Shown here one piece after another: positions 20,617 through 29,330 of a stretch of 64,000 bases of DNA. The translations under genes were made by a program, and so were the position numbers. Every line of letters begins with the position of its first letter. Position 1 is the stretch's first letter. This DNA comes from Parafrankia discariae. Lineage in GTDB: Bacteria; Actinomycetota; Actinomycetes; Frankiales; Frankiaceae. The notes beneath the pieces were generated by a model. That model did no database searches, was not told where the DNA came from, and saw only the letters and a program-made list of their open reading frames with translations. The stretch lies in assembly GCF_000373365.1 (NCBI RefSeq), contig NZ_KB891102.1, positions 265,632 through 329,631 on the forward strand, read 5' to 3'.

Positions 20617-20632
20617 TCGAACGCATGTTCGA
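20617..20632. promoter_or_regulatory. LexA (SOS) box, perfect palindrome
   Basis: TCGAACGCATGTTCGA matches the actinobacterial/Gram-positive SOS box TCGAAC-N4-GTTCGA in all twelve conserved positions. It lies 36 nt upstream of the HEPN start at 20581, the expected position for LexA repression of the HEPN-dnaE2 unit. Confidence 0.88.
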
Positions 20633-20656
20633 AGATAATACCGGGCCGGCCGGCCG

Positions 20657-21403
20657 TCAACCCGCCGGCGCGGCGCGCCACCCGGACGGGTCGAGATCGG
20701 GGTAGGCGGGCGCCGGCGGCACCGACTCGTCCTCCAGCAGCAGGAGGAACCAGCCGAGCGGCACGAGCACCGCGACCTCGGGCACCCAGCCCCGACGCGG
20801 GTCGGCCACCGTCGCGGCGCCGAAGTCCGGGCGGGCCACGGGCGGGCGGTGGCGCGTCAGGTCGGACGGGTCCACCAGCACGATCGCGACCCCGTCGTGC
20901 GCGAACCGGACGACGTTGGCGTTCCGCCAGCCGACGAATCCCCGCTCGAAGACGTATCCGGCGGCCCGGCGGCGCGGGCGCAGCCAGCGCAGCGTGGAGC
21001 CGTCCGCGAGGTCGACCAGGCCGCCCCGCGAGCGGGGCCGGAACACGGCGAGCGGCAGCCGCGTCACCGGGTCGACCACCCGCACCCCCGCACCGTCGAG
21101 GTCCGGCTCCAGCCGGAGCGGGCGGCCGGCGGCCATGAGCTCCACCCCGCCGTCCCGGTGCCACCGTTCGAGGACGGCCGCCCGGTCACCGCGCACCCGC
21201 ACCTGGTTGCGGGAGCCCGGCACGAAGGCGTAGCCGATCTCCAGCGGCAGCAGACCGTCGAACCGCGCGGGGCGGCCCCCGGTCGCCCCGGCCGCGCCAC
21301 GACCGAGGACCACCCCGCGGCGGCGGTGACCCGGCGTCTCGTCCGTTCCACCGCGGGACGCGCCCGGCACCGCCGCGAGGCCCGAGAACTCGAAGATCGA
21401 CAT
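20657..21403 (-). CDS. Hypothetical beta-rich protein
   Basis: 248 aa, no family recognised with confidence. ATG 21403 has GGGAGGG 8 nt upstream; upstream codons in the same frame are not preferred. After a short Gly/Arg-rich region it reads as successive beta strands: FDGLLPLEIGYAFVPGSRNQVRVRGDRAAVLERW, GVRVVDPVTRLPLAVFRPRS, LVDLADGSTLRWLRPR, YVFERGFVGWRNANVVRFAHDGVAIVLVDP, EVAVLVPLGWFLLLL. This alternation loosely recalls LURP-one/scramblase-like folds, but that is only an impression. No signal peptide or clear membrane helix. Its stop is 24 bp from the LexA box, so the box sits between it and the HEPN gene. Confidence 0.6.
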   Translation of the reverse strand: MSIFEFSGLAAVPGASRGGTDETPGHRRRGVVLGRGAAGATGGRPARFDGLLPLEIGYAFVPGSRNQVRVRGDRAAVLERWHRDGGVELMAAGRPLRLEPDLDGAGVRVVDPVTRLPLAVFRPRSRGGLVDLADGSTLRWLRPRRRAAGYVFERGFVGWRNANVVRFAHDGVAIVLVDPSDLTRHRPPVARPDFGAATVADPRRGWVPEVAVLVPLGWFLLLLEDESVPPAPAYPDLDPSGWRAAPAG

Positions 21404-21722
21404 GATCGACACCCTCCCTCCGCCATCGCGGGACCCCGAACACCCCCCGTCGAAATGCGCGGCGGCCCGGTATGGCTCTCCACAACGAGTGCACCCCGGA
21501 CCGATCAACAACCGGTACACACCGGATCACGGCCGCCGTTGACCCGGAGTTGAAAGCGCCGAATCGCACGGACGACGCTCGCGCGGCGATTCCAGGGTTG
21601 TCCCGGTGTCCGCCACGGCCGGCCGCGGAAAAGGCAGAATCAGAAGGACGAGCACCGCCGACGCACCGCGCCACACCACACCGGCGGCGGCGGCGGCGGC
21701 CACATTCGCCCGAGAGGACCAG
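21404..21722. other. Divergent intergenic region between the hypothetical gene and the SARP regulator
   Basis: 319 nt with no convincing gene. It contains TTGAC (21539-21543) and TTGAA (21550-21554) exactly 11 bp apart, the spacing used by SARP regulators, and GAGAGG before the SARP start. No clear sigma-70-type promoter is identified. Confidence 0.5.
21539..21554 (+). promoter_or_regulatory. Candidate SARP direct-repeat site
   Basis: Two TTGA-type half sites, TTGAC and TTGAA, begin 11 bp apart 169 bp upstream of the SARP start. SARP proteins bind short direct repeats spaced by 11 bp; here only two copies are seen, so this could be autoregulation or coincidence. Confidence 0.3.
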
Positions 21723-24700
21723 ATGCCCGATCCGGACCGGCTCCAGTTCGCCGTCCTGGGCCCGTTGGAGGTCACCGCTGGCGGTGTTCCCGTCGTACTC
21801 GGCGGCACCCAGCGAAAGGTGCTGCTCGCGGCGCTGCTGCTCGAGGCCGGGCAGGTGCTGTCCACCCAGCGCCTGATCGAGGTGATCTGGAGCGATCCGG
21901 CCCCGGAACGGGCGCTCGCCACGTTGCGGACGCACGTCAGCGAGCTGCGCCGCCGGCTGGAGAGCCCCAGCGCGGCCCAGGTGCTCATCCGTCGGGGAGC
22001 CGGTTATCTGCTCGACGTGGGACCGGCGCAGATCGACGCCGAACGCGCCCGGCGGCTGTTGGAGCAGGGCCGGCGTGCCATTGAGGACGGCGACCCGGTC
22101 AGCGCCATCGCGCCGTTGCAGGAGGCGCAGGCGCTCTGGCGCGGCCAGCCTTTGGTCGATCTCGCCGACTATCCCTTCACAACGGGGTACGTCGAAAAAC
22201 TGACAGAGCTTCACCTTGACATCCAGAAGACGCGAATCTCAGCTGATCTGTCGCTGGGCCGACACCGCGAGGTCATCGGTGATCTGCGGATGCTCGTCAC
22301 GAGACATCCGCACGACGACGGGCTGCGCCGGGAGCTCGTTCTCGCCTTCTACCGCGACGGCCGCACCGAGGACGCCGCCCGGGCCTGCCGGGAAGGCCTC
22401 GAGGCGCTCCACGATCTCGGTCTGGAATCCCCGCTGCTGCAACGGCTGCAGGAGGACGTCCTGCGCGCCGATCCGGGACTGGCCTGGACGCCACCGCGTG
22501 CGCTGGGCCGGCCGGTGTCGGCCCCGCCCACCGGGCAGGGCGTCTACCAGCTCCCGCCCGACATCGAGGAGTTCACCGGCCGCGACACGATCCGCGGCCA
22601 GATCCTGGCCACCCTCGCCGATCCGGTGGCGGGCGCGAAGGGGACGGTCGTCGCCGCGATCGCCGGCAAGGCCGGGGCGGGGAAGACCGCGCTCGCGGTC
22701 TACGTGGCCCACCGGGTCCGCGACCGGTTCGCCGACGCTCTGTACGTGGATCTGCGCGGCACCAGCGAACCGCTCGACCCGCACCGCGTCCTGGGCCGGT
22801 TCGTCCAGGCGATGGGGGTCAGCCGGGCCGCGGTCCCCGCCGACCCCGACCATCTGGTCGAGGTGTACCGGTCGCTGCTGGTCAACCGCCGGGTGCTGAT
22901 CCTGCTGGACAACGCGGCGAACGAGGCCCAGATCCGCCCGCTGCTCCCGACCAGCCCCGGCAGCGTGGTGATCGTCACCAGCCGCTCGCGGATGCACGGG
23001 CTGACCCCCGCCTACTGGATGGTCGACGTCCTGCACCCCGGCGACGCCGTGGAGCTGCTCGCCAAGGTGGTCGACGAGCGGCGGGTGAGCGCGGAGCCGG
23101 AGGCGGCCCGCGACATCGTGGGGCTGTGCGGGTACCTGCCGCTCGCCATCCAGATCGCGGGACGCAAGCTGGCCGCCCACCCGCACTGGCGGCTCACCCG
23201 GCTGGCCTCCCGGCTGGCCAACGAGCGGGACCGGCTGTCCTGGCTGGAGGCGGGCGACCTGGAGGTCCGCGCCAGCTTCGGGCTCAGCTACGAGGGCCGC
23301 CCCGCCGACGAGCAGCGCGCGTTCCGGCTGCTGGCGCTGCCCGAGCTGGCCGACTTCGCCCCGTGGGCCGCCGCCGCCGTCCTCGACGTCGGGCTTGACG
23401 AGGCCGAGGATGTCGTGGACCGCCTCGTCGACGCCCAGCTGCTCGAACGCCGCGGGGTCGACCGGGCCGGCACCGAGCGGTACCGGTTCCACGACCTGCT
23501 CCGGGTCTTCGCCCGGGAGAAGAACGAGGCGTCCGCCGGCGCCACGCCCGGAACCCCGGCCGGCCCCGAGACCGGCCCCACGGCCGGGACCGGAGCGGCA
23601 CCGGTACCGCGGCTGGCTCCCGAGCACGCGCAGGCCCTCGGCCGGCTGTTGTACGCCTATCTGGCCGTGCTGCGCGGCGCGGTCGACGAGTTCGCGCCGG
23701 GCACCGCGCGCACCGTCGAGCCCACCGCGCGCACCCCCGCCGCGCAGACCTCCACCGTGCACACCCCCACCGCGCAGACCTCCGCCGCGGGCGGCTCCGG
23801 CGACCGGGCCCACGCCGTCGACCCGGAGGTGGTCGCGGCGCTCACCGCCCAGCCCCTGCTGTGGTTCGGCGGCGAGCGGGTCAACCTGCTGGCCCTCGTC
23901 GACCAGGCGCACCGGCACGGCCTCGACGAGCCGACCTGGCTGCTCGCGATCGAGGCCGCCGAGTTCTGCGCCTTCGGCGCGCACTGGTCGGACTGGGAGC
24001 GGATCCACTCCCTCGCGCTCGCGGCGGCGCGGCGGCGCGGCAACCGGCTGGCCGAGGCGGTTCTGCTCTGCGGCCTGGGCGAACGCGACATCACCCTCGC
24101 CTTCGAGCACGCCTTCTGGCGACTGGACGCGCCCGGCGCCGACAACGACGGGGAACCGGCGGTCGTCCTCGGTGCCCGCGCCGCCGACCACCTCGACCTC
24201 GCGACCGAGCGGCTGGAACGCGCCCGGTCGATCTTCGTCGAGTACGGCGACACGCTCGGCGAGGCCCGCACCCTGCACGGGCTGGCCGACGCCGCGCGCG
24301 GGCGCGGCGACGCCGAGGGCGCGGTGGAGCACTTCGAGCAGTGCCTGGCGCTGACCCGCCGCGGTGGCGCGCGGCGGGCGGAGGCCGAGGCGCTGATCTG
24401 CCTGGCGATGGCGCACGGCGACCGCGACGAGCTGAGCGAGGGCATCACCTGCCTGTCGATCAGCCTGTCGATCGCGCGAGAGCTGACCAGCCGGTCGCTG
24501 GAGGCGCTCGCGCTGCGCCGGCTCGGTGACCTGCACCGGCACCGGCCGGAGCGGGCCCTGGCCCACTACAACGAGAGCCTGCCGCTGCTGAGCGCGCTGC
24601 CCGACATCCTGTGGGAGCCGCGGATCCTGGTCCGCCGCGGCGACATCCTCGCCCGTCTCGACGACCATCTCGCCGCGCGCCGGTCCTGGCAGCAGGCGGT

Positions 24701-25682
24701 CACCCTGCTGCGCCAGCACGGTTCCACCGAGCTGGCCGCGGCCGAGGCGCGGCTGGCCCGCCCGGCGAGCACCGCGCCGACCCAGTTCGCCAGCGGCCGG
24801 CTGCTCGGCGACTTCGACCCGGCCTACTTCATCGGACGGGTCACCACCAGCCGGCGCAGCGTCCGCCTGCTCAACACGTGGACGGACCTGCTGGCCCCGG
24901 CGCACGTCGAGGCCTTCGCCGCGGCGCTGCTCACCGCGGTCGACGCGGGGGCGATGGTGCAGATCCTGCTGCTGGACCCCGACTCCCCGCCCGCGGCCGG
25001 CCGGGCCGAGGACCTGCTGCACAGCATCGACGTCCCGAACGTGATCAGGGCGAACCTGCGGGTGCTCGACACCGTGCGGGCGCGGCTGGTCCCCGCGCTG
25101 CGCCCCCGGCTCTCCGTGCGGATCTACGGTGACCAGCCGCTGACCACCTACCACCGGTGGGACAGCGGGGCGCTGATCTCGACCTTCCCGTTCGGGCACT
25201 CGTCGGCCGCCACCACCCAGCACGAGGCGACGATCTCCTCGACCCTGGTCCAGTTCGTCGAGCAGCACTTCGAGAAGATCTGGCACCCCGACCGCAGCGT
25301 CAGCCTCGACGACTACCTCCGGGTGCCGCTGCGCATCCTGCGCGCCGACGGCCCCGACCGGGACGCCCGCACGATCCAGGCGCGGTACGCGCGGCTGGGC
25401 GCCACGGTCTACCTGGCCGACGAGGAGCTGACCCGGCTCGTCCACGACGGCGGCGCCGACGGTCTCGTCACCGAGATCGGCGGCACCGGCCGCCATCCGC
25501 TCGCCGAGCTGCACCGATGCCGGGTCGTGCCGGCCTGGGAGGGGCGGGCCGGCGCCGCGGACGCCTTCGCGCAGAAGTACGGCCCGCAGGCCACGGCCCC
25601 GACGCCGGACGGCCCGCCGCTGCGGCTCGCGCCGATGCGCCCGCCGCCGGCCGGCCAGCCGCCATCCCGACCGGTCCTGTGA
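21723..25682 (+). CDS. Giant AfsR/SARP-family regulator: winged helix, BTAD, NB-ARC ATPase, TPR, C-terminal PLD-like domain
   Basis: 1319 aa. N-terminal OmpR-like winged helix (LQFAVLGPLEVTAGGVPVVL to RRGAGYLLDV, about 5-100), BTAD domain (about 105-245, DLADYPFTTGYVEKLTEL onward), NB-ARC ATPase with Walker A GKAGAGKTAL (about 315-325) and LILLDNAANEAQIRPLLPTS, then TPR-like helices (about 750-1010). The last 250 residues (GDFDPAYFIGRVTTSRRSVRLLNTWTDLL ... HFEKIWHPDRSVSLDDYLRV) resemble PLD-like sensory/effector modules and are unusual for a SARP. ATG 21723 has GAGAGG 6 nt upstream. The CrtA-like gene starts 1 nt after its stop, so this regulator probably controls or senses carotenoid or secondary metabolism. 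Confidence 0.88.
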   Translation: MPDPDRLQFAVLGPLEVTAGGVPVVLGGTQRKVLLAALLLEAGQVLSTQRLIEVIWSDPAPERALATLRTHVSELRRRLESPSAAQVLIRRGAGYLLDVGPAQIDAERARRLLEQGRRAIEDGDPVSAIAPLQEAQALWRGQPLVDLADYPFTTGYVEKLTELHLDIQKTRISADLSLGRHREVIGDLRMLVTRHPHDDGLRRELVLAFYRDGRTEDAARACREGLEALHDLGLESPLLQRLQEDVLRADPGLAWTPPRALGRPVSAPPTGQGVYQLPPDIEEFTGRDTIRGQILATLADPVAGAKGTVVAAIAGKAGAGKTALAVYVAHRVRDRFADALYVDLRGTSEPLDPHRVLGRFVQAMGVSRAAVPADPDHLVEVYRSLLVNRRVLILLDNAANEAQIRPLLPTSPGSVVIVTSRSRMHGLTPAYWMVDVLHPGDAVELLAKVVDERRVSAEPEAARDIVGLCGYLPLAIQIAGRKLAAHPHWRLTRLASRLANERDRLSWLEAGDLEVRASFGLSYEGRPADEQRAFRLLALPELADFAPWAAAAVLDVGLDEAEDVVDRLVDAQLLERRGVDRAGTERYRFHDLLRVFAREKNEASAGATPGTPAGPETGPTAGTGAAPVPRLAPEHAQALGRLLYAYLAVLRGAVDEFAPGTARTVEPTARTPAAQTSTVHTPTAQTSAAGGSGDRAHAVDPEVVAALTAQPLLWFGGERVNLLALVDQAHRHGLDEPTWLLAIEAAEFCAFGAHWSDWERIHSLALAAARRRGNRLAEAVLLCGLGERDITLAFEHAFWRLDAPGADNDGEPAVVLGARAADHLDLATERLERARSIFVEYGDTLGEARTLHGLADAARGRGDAEGAVEHFEQCLALTRRGGARRAEAEALICLAMAHGDRDELSEGITCLSISLSIARELTSRSLEALALRRLGDLHRHRPERALAHYNESLPLLSALPDILWEPRILVRRGDILARLDDHLAARRSWQQAVTLLRQHGSTELAAAEARLARPASTAPTQFASGRLLGDFDPAYFIGRVTTSRRSVRLLNTWTDLLAPAHVEAFAAALLTAVDAGAMVQILLLDPDSPPAAGRAEDLLHSIDVPNVIRANLRVLDTVRARLVPALRPRLSVRIYGDQPLTTYHRWDSGALISTFPFGHSSAATTQHEATISSTLVQFVEQHFEKIWHPDRSVSLDDYLRVPLRILRADGPDRDARTIQARYARLGATVYLADEELTRLVHDGGADGLVTEIGGTGRHPLAELHRCRVVPAWEGRAGAADAFAQKYGPQATAPTPDGPPLRLAPMRPPPAGQPPSRPVL

Positions 25683-25683
25683 C

Positions 25684-26487
25684 GTGCTCGTCACCGTCGA
25701 CTTCTGGCACGTCCCGCGGCGGCGGGTGGGGCACGCCGCCGCGCGCATGGCCCTCGACCGCCCCGCGCTGCGGCGGACGTCCGGGCTGACGTTCGGCAAG
25801 CTGCTGGGCACCGGCTCGGGCCACCGGTTCACCCCGCTCGACGCCGACCCGCTGCGCTGGGCGCTGCTGGCGGTCTGGGACACGCCCTCGGCCGCCCGGG
25901 ACTTCGAGCGTTCCACGACAATCCGGTCATGGGCTGGCATCGCGGACGAGCGCTGGCGGGTGGAGCTGCGTCCGGTGGCCTCCCGGGGGCGGTGGTCGGG
26001 CCGGGCGCCGTTCGGGGGCGGTCCCGACGGGGAGCGTCGGGAGAGACACAGTCGTGAGAGCCACAGTCCCAGGAGCCACAGTCCCGAGGGACACAGCGGA
26101 GAACACGACGGGGAGCCCGTGGCGGTTGTCACCCGGGCCCGGCTCGCGCCGCGGCACGCCGCGGCCTTCTGGCGGGCCGTCCCGCCGGTCGCGACGGAGC
26201 TGCGCGGCGCCGGCGGGCTGCTGTTCGCCGCCGGCGTCGGCGAGGCCCCGATCGGCCTGCAGGGCACCTTCAGCCTGTGGCGGGACGTCACGGCGCTGCG
26301 CGCGTTCGCCTACCGGGGGCCGGCGCACGCCGCGGCGGTGCGGCGCACCCCCGCGGCCGGATGGTACACCGAGGAGCTGTTCGCCCGTTTTGTCGTTCTG
26401 GGCTCACGCGGGACGATCGGTGGTGTGAACCCGCTCGACATCCCGCCGTCCGTCGGGAAGGCCGATCATCCTTTGACAACCCGTTGA
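25684..26487 (+). CDS. Spheroidene monooxygenase (CrtA)-like protein
   Basis: 267 aa. CrtA proteins introduce keto groups into acyclic carotenoids. The N-terminal half, MALDRPALRRTSGLTFGKLLGTGSGHRFTPLDADPLRWALLAVWD, matches the CrtA pattern (a short dimeric alpha/beta-barrel domain with L-C/G-x-G-x-G-FTP); a second similar half follows (GGLLFAAGVGEAPIGLQGTFSLWRD). Between them is a Ser/His/Glu-rich repeat linker (about 120-145). GTG 25684 is 1 nt after the SARP stop: they are co-transcribed. Presence of cruF, cruG, crtI and crtB nearby supports a carotenoid role; activity on spheroidene itself is unproven. Confidence 0.75.
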   Translation: MLVTVDFWHVPRRRVGHAAARMALDRPALRRTSGLTFGKLLGTGSGHRFTPLDADPLRWALLAVWDTPSAARDFERSTTIRSWAGIADERWRVELRPVASRGRWSGRAPFGGGPDGERRERHSRESHSPRSHSPEGHSGEHDGEPVAVVTRARLAPRHAAAFWRAVPPVATELRGAGGLLFAAGVGEAPIGLQGTFSLWRDVTALRAFAYRGPAHAAAVRRTPAAGWYTEELFARFVVLGSRGTIGGVNPLDIPPSVGKADHPLTTR

Positions 26488-26701
26488 AGATCGTGCGCGA
26501 AGGTGGGTCCCGCCGGGCCCCGGGCCGACTCCTCCGCTCGCGGACGCCGGCCACCACCCCGTGCCCCGACGTTCCCCGCTCTGCTCCCGCTCCGGGCCCG
26601 CACTGTCCGTTTCCCGCTCCGTTCCCGCCGACCACGCGCCGTCTCCGACCACGACGGTCGCGGCCGGCCGCGTTCGATCCAACCCGGGTGGCGTAACTCG
26701 C

Positions 26702-29239
26702 ATGCCAAGGTCCCTCGACCCCTCCGCCCCGTCCGCCGTACGCGGGAGACCGGCCGGGAGCACCGCCGACGCCGCCCCGGCCGGGCGGCGGACCCTTATC
26801 GCGACGCCGGTGACCGACCGGGTCGCCGGGCTGGCCACCCGGGCCGGCGCGGTGCTGCTCCCGGAGCTCGCCGGACGGCCCGCGGACCTGGCCGCCGCGC
26901 TGGTCGAACACCGGCCGCACACGCTCGTCGTCGGGGCCAACCACGTTCCGGGCGACGCGCTGCGCCGGTGGGCGCGGGCCATGCGGCGCGCACCGGACCG
27001 GCGCGCACTGGCGGTGCTCCGCCGCGGGACGTCACTGGCCGAGATCGACACCGGCACGGCCGCGGAACTGGGCGTGACCGTGCGCAACACCCCGGAGGTC
27101 AACGCCCGGCACGTCGCCCGGTTCATGGCGGACGAACTCCTCGCGCCCCGCCGCACCGCCGCCGACCCGGCCCGGCCGGGGACCGTCGGGTTGATCGGCA
27201 GCGGTGACATCAACAGCCGTGTCACGCGCGAGGCGGTCGCCCGCGGCCACGACGTGATCGTGTACAGCCCGTCGCTGGCCGCCGAGGCCGGCGTCGCGAC
27301 CGAGACCGGCGCCGGCGCCCTCGACCGCTGGCTGGCGGCCAGGCGGCTGCCCGCGGGACGCATCCGCGCGGCCCGGGACGTCGAGTCCGTGCTCGACGCG
27401 GCCGACCTGCTCGGGCTCGCCGTCCCGCTGACCACGGACGGGGAGCACCCCACCGCCGGCCTCATCGGGGCCGAGCGGCTCAAGCGGTTCGGCGGCCACC
27501 GGATCGTCTCGGTGTGCGAGCCCGACGTGTTCACCGGGCCGGCGCTGACAGCGGCCTTCGACCAGCTCGATCTCGAGATCGTCCTGGACAACGCCCCACG
27601 GCTGCTCGACCCGGTGCGGGCGCTGCTGGCCGGCCGGTACGACCCGGACGACCCGCGGCGGGCCCGGCCCGGCTTCACCCTCGTGTCGGCCGCGATGCGC
27701 GCCCCGGAGTGCGCGGCCGATCTCGACCAGGCCGTCCTGACCGCCCTCGCCCGCCTCGATCTCGACGACCGGCGGGAGCGTCCGCGCCCACCCGCCCGGC
27801 CGGGCGGGGACGCCGCCGAGGCCGTCGTGGTGGTGGGCGGCGGAATCGTGGGCCTGACCGTCGCGCTGCGGCTGCACGAGGCCGGGCGGCGGGTGGTGGT
27901 GCTCGACGCGGCGCCGGCCGACCGCCGCCGGGTCGACGAGCAGGGCACCACCTTCGCCGGCACCAACGGACGTCACCTGTCCACGACCGAGACCCTGCCG
28001 CACGCCGATGCCACCCGCGCCGGCGTCCTCGCCCGGACCCCGGCCGACGGTGGCTGGCGGCTGCGCCCGCCGGAGTCGCTCTCGGCGCCCGAGGCCGCCT
28101 GGGCCGAGGCGTTCGAGCGGTTCACCGACCGGCCCGGGCTGCGCGCCCTCGCCACCGAGGCGGTGATCTCGCTCAACCGGCTGGGGCTGCGGCGCTGGGA
28201 GGAGATCTTCCGGGACCGGCCCGACGACCTCGGCGCGTGCCTGCGGGGGAACCGCCCGGCCCGGTTGTACCTCGACGACACCGGGCTCGCCGCCGGCCGC
28301 GCGCTGCAGGCCCGGGCGAACGACGAGATCACCGACCTGGACGTCGCGGCGACCCGCCGGCACTGGCCCGCGCTCGCCACCGCCGGCTCCGGCTCCGGCG
28401 GCGGCGGCGGGGTCGTCGAGGTCGACGGGTGCGCCGTGGCCATCCACGACCTGGCCGGTGCGCTGGCCGACCTGCTGCGCCGCCGGGGGGTGCCGGTGGT
28501 CCCCTCGGCCGCGGTCCGCGCGTTGCGGCCCACCCGCGCGGCGGTCGAGGTGGAGCTCGCCGACGGCACGGTCATGCCGGCCGGCCGGGTCGTCCTCACC
28601 GTCGGCGGCCGTGACCTGTACCGGCTGCTCGGGGCGCGCTGGCCCGACGCCGGCTGCGTCGCCAACGTGCTCGGGGTGTCGCTGACCCTGCCGAACCCGG
28701 GGGTGACCCGTCCGTTGAAGATCCACGCGGGCGACCCGCTCGGGGTGATCAACCTGACACCCGCCGCCGACCGGTCGATGATCCACGTCAGCGGCGGCTT
28801 CGGCTACCTCGGTCTGGCCTCCTGGCGGGGCGAACGTCTCGTCCCGGCCGACACCGGCGGCACGACGGACGGCGGCACGACGGACGGCGGCACGACGGGT
28901 GACGGCGCGGCGGCGGCCGTCGAGGAGCTGGTCACGGCGCTCATCGCGGCCGTCGGTGGGCTCTTCCCCACGCTGCGCGGGCCCGACGGGCGGCTGGACG
29001 TCCGCGAGGTGCGCACCTGCGAGCGGCCGATGACCGCGGACGGCCTGCCGGTGGTCGACGCCCCGGCGGAGCTCGGCGGGCGGATCGTCGTCGCGGCCGG
29101 GACCAACGCCGGCGGGGCGGTCCAGGCGCCGGCCCTCGCCGACCTCGTGTCCGACCTGCTCGACGGCCACCCGCGGTGGGCGCAGCTGGCCATGGCCGGT
29201 GACCGGACCGGCCGGCCCGTCAGCGGGGGGCGGCAATAG
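26702..29239 (+). CDS. Fusion of a D-2-hydroxyacid-dehydrogenase-like NAD domain and a D-amino-acid-oxidase-like FAD domain
   Basis: About 845 aa. Residues about 25-365 look like a D-2-hydroxyacid dehydrogenase: RRGTSLAEIDTGTAAELGVTVRNTPEVNARHVARF and Rossmann GLIGSGDINSRVTREAVARGHDVIVY. Residues about 375-830 form a DAO-type flavoprotein: VVVVGGGIVGLTVALRLHEAGRRVVVLD with the ADP-binding GxGxxG, and the C-terminal ERPMTADGLPVVD ... VVAAGTNAGGAVQAPALADLVSDLL. The usual dehydrogenase catalytic Arg, Glu and His are not evident. ATG 26702 has no strong ribosome-binding site; an upstream in-frame start (26561) exists. Two low-complexity inserts (SGSGGGGG; TDGGT repeats). Substrate unknown. Confidence 0.78.
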   Translation: MPRSLDPSAPSAVRGRPAGSTADAAPAGRRTLIATPVTDRVAGLATRAGAVLLPELAGRPADLAAALVEHRPHTLVVGANHVPGDALRRWARAMRRAPDRRALAVLRRGTSLAEIDTGTAAELGVTVRNTPEVNARHVARFMADELLAPRRTAADPARPGTVGLIGSGDINSRVTREAVARGHDVIVYSPSLAAEAGVATETGAGALDRWLAARRLPAGRIRAARDVESVLDAADLLGLAVPLTTDGEHPTAGLIGAERLKRFGGHRIVSVCEPDVFTGPALTAAFDQLDLEIVLDNAPRLLDPVRALLAGRYDPDDPRRARPGFTLVSAAMRAPECAADLDQAVLTALARLDLDDRRERPRPPARPGGDAAEAVVVVGGGIVGLTVALRLHEAGRRVVVLDAAPADRRRVDEQGTTFAGTNGRHLSTTETLPHADATRAGVLARTPADGGWRLRPPESLSAPEAAWAEAFERFTDRPGLRALATEAVISLNRLGLRRWEEIFRDRPDDLGACLRGNRPARLYLDDTGLAAGRALQARANDEITDLDVAATRRHWPALATAGSGSGGGGGVVEVDGCAVAIHDLAGALADLLRRRGVPVVPSAAVRALRPTRAAVEVELADGTVMPAGRVVLTVGGRDLYRLLGARWPDAGCVANVLGVSLTLPNPGVTRPLKIHAGDPLGVINLTPAADRSMIHVSGGFGYLGLASWRGERLVPADTGGTTDGGTTDGGTTGDGAAAAVEELVTALIAAVGGLFPTLRGPDGRLDVREVRTCERPMTADGLPVVDAPAELGGRIVVAAGTNAGGAVQAPALADLVSDLLDGHPRWAQLAMAGDRTGRPVSGGRQ

Positions 29240-29330
29240 CACCGTTTGCCGCCCCCGTCCCGGCCGACAGGCGGTGGGTTCACGCCGCGCGTTATCGTCG
29301 GATGGCCCGGTGCGACAGGAGGCGAGGTTG

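Noticed and set aside
22239-26291. Very long minus-strand open frame opposite the SARP and CrtA-like genes
   Set aside because: Arg/Gly/Pro/Asp-rich, no domain, mirrors codon third-position bias of the plus-strand gene; typical antisense frame in GC-rich DNA.
26473-26478. TTGACA resembling a -35 box upstream of the fusion gene
   Set aside because: No -10-like sequence at 16-18 nt downstream, and it lies at the end of the CrtA-like coding sequence.
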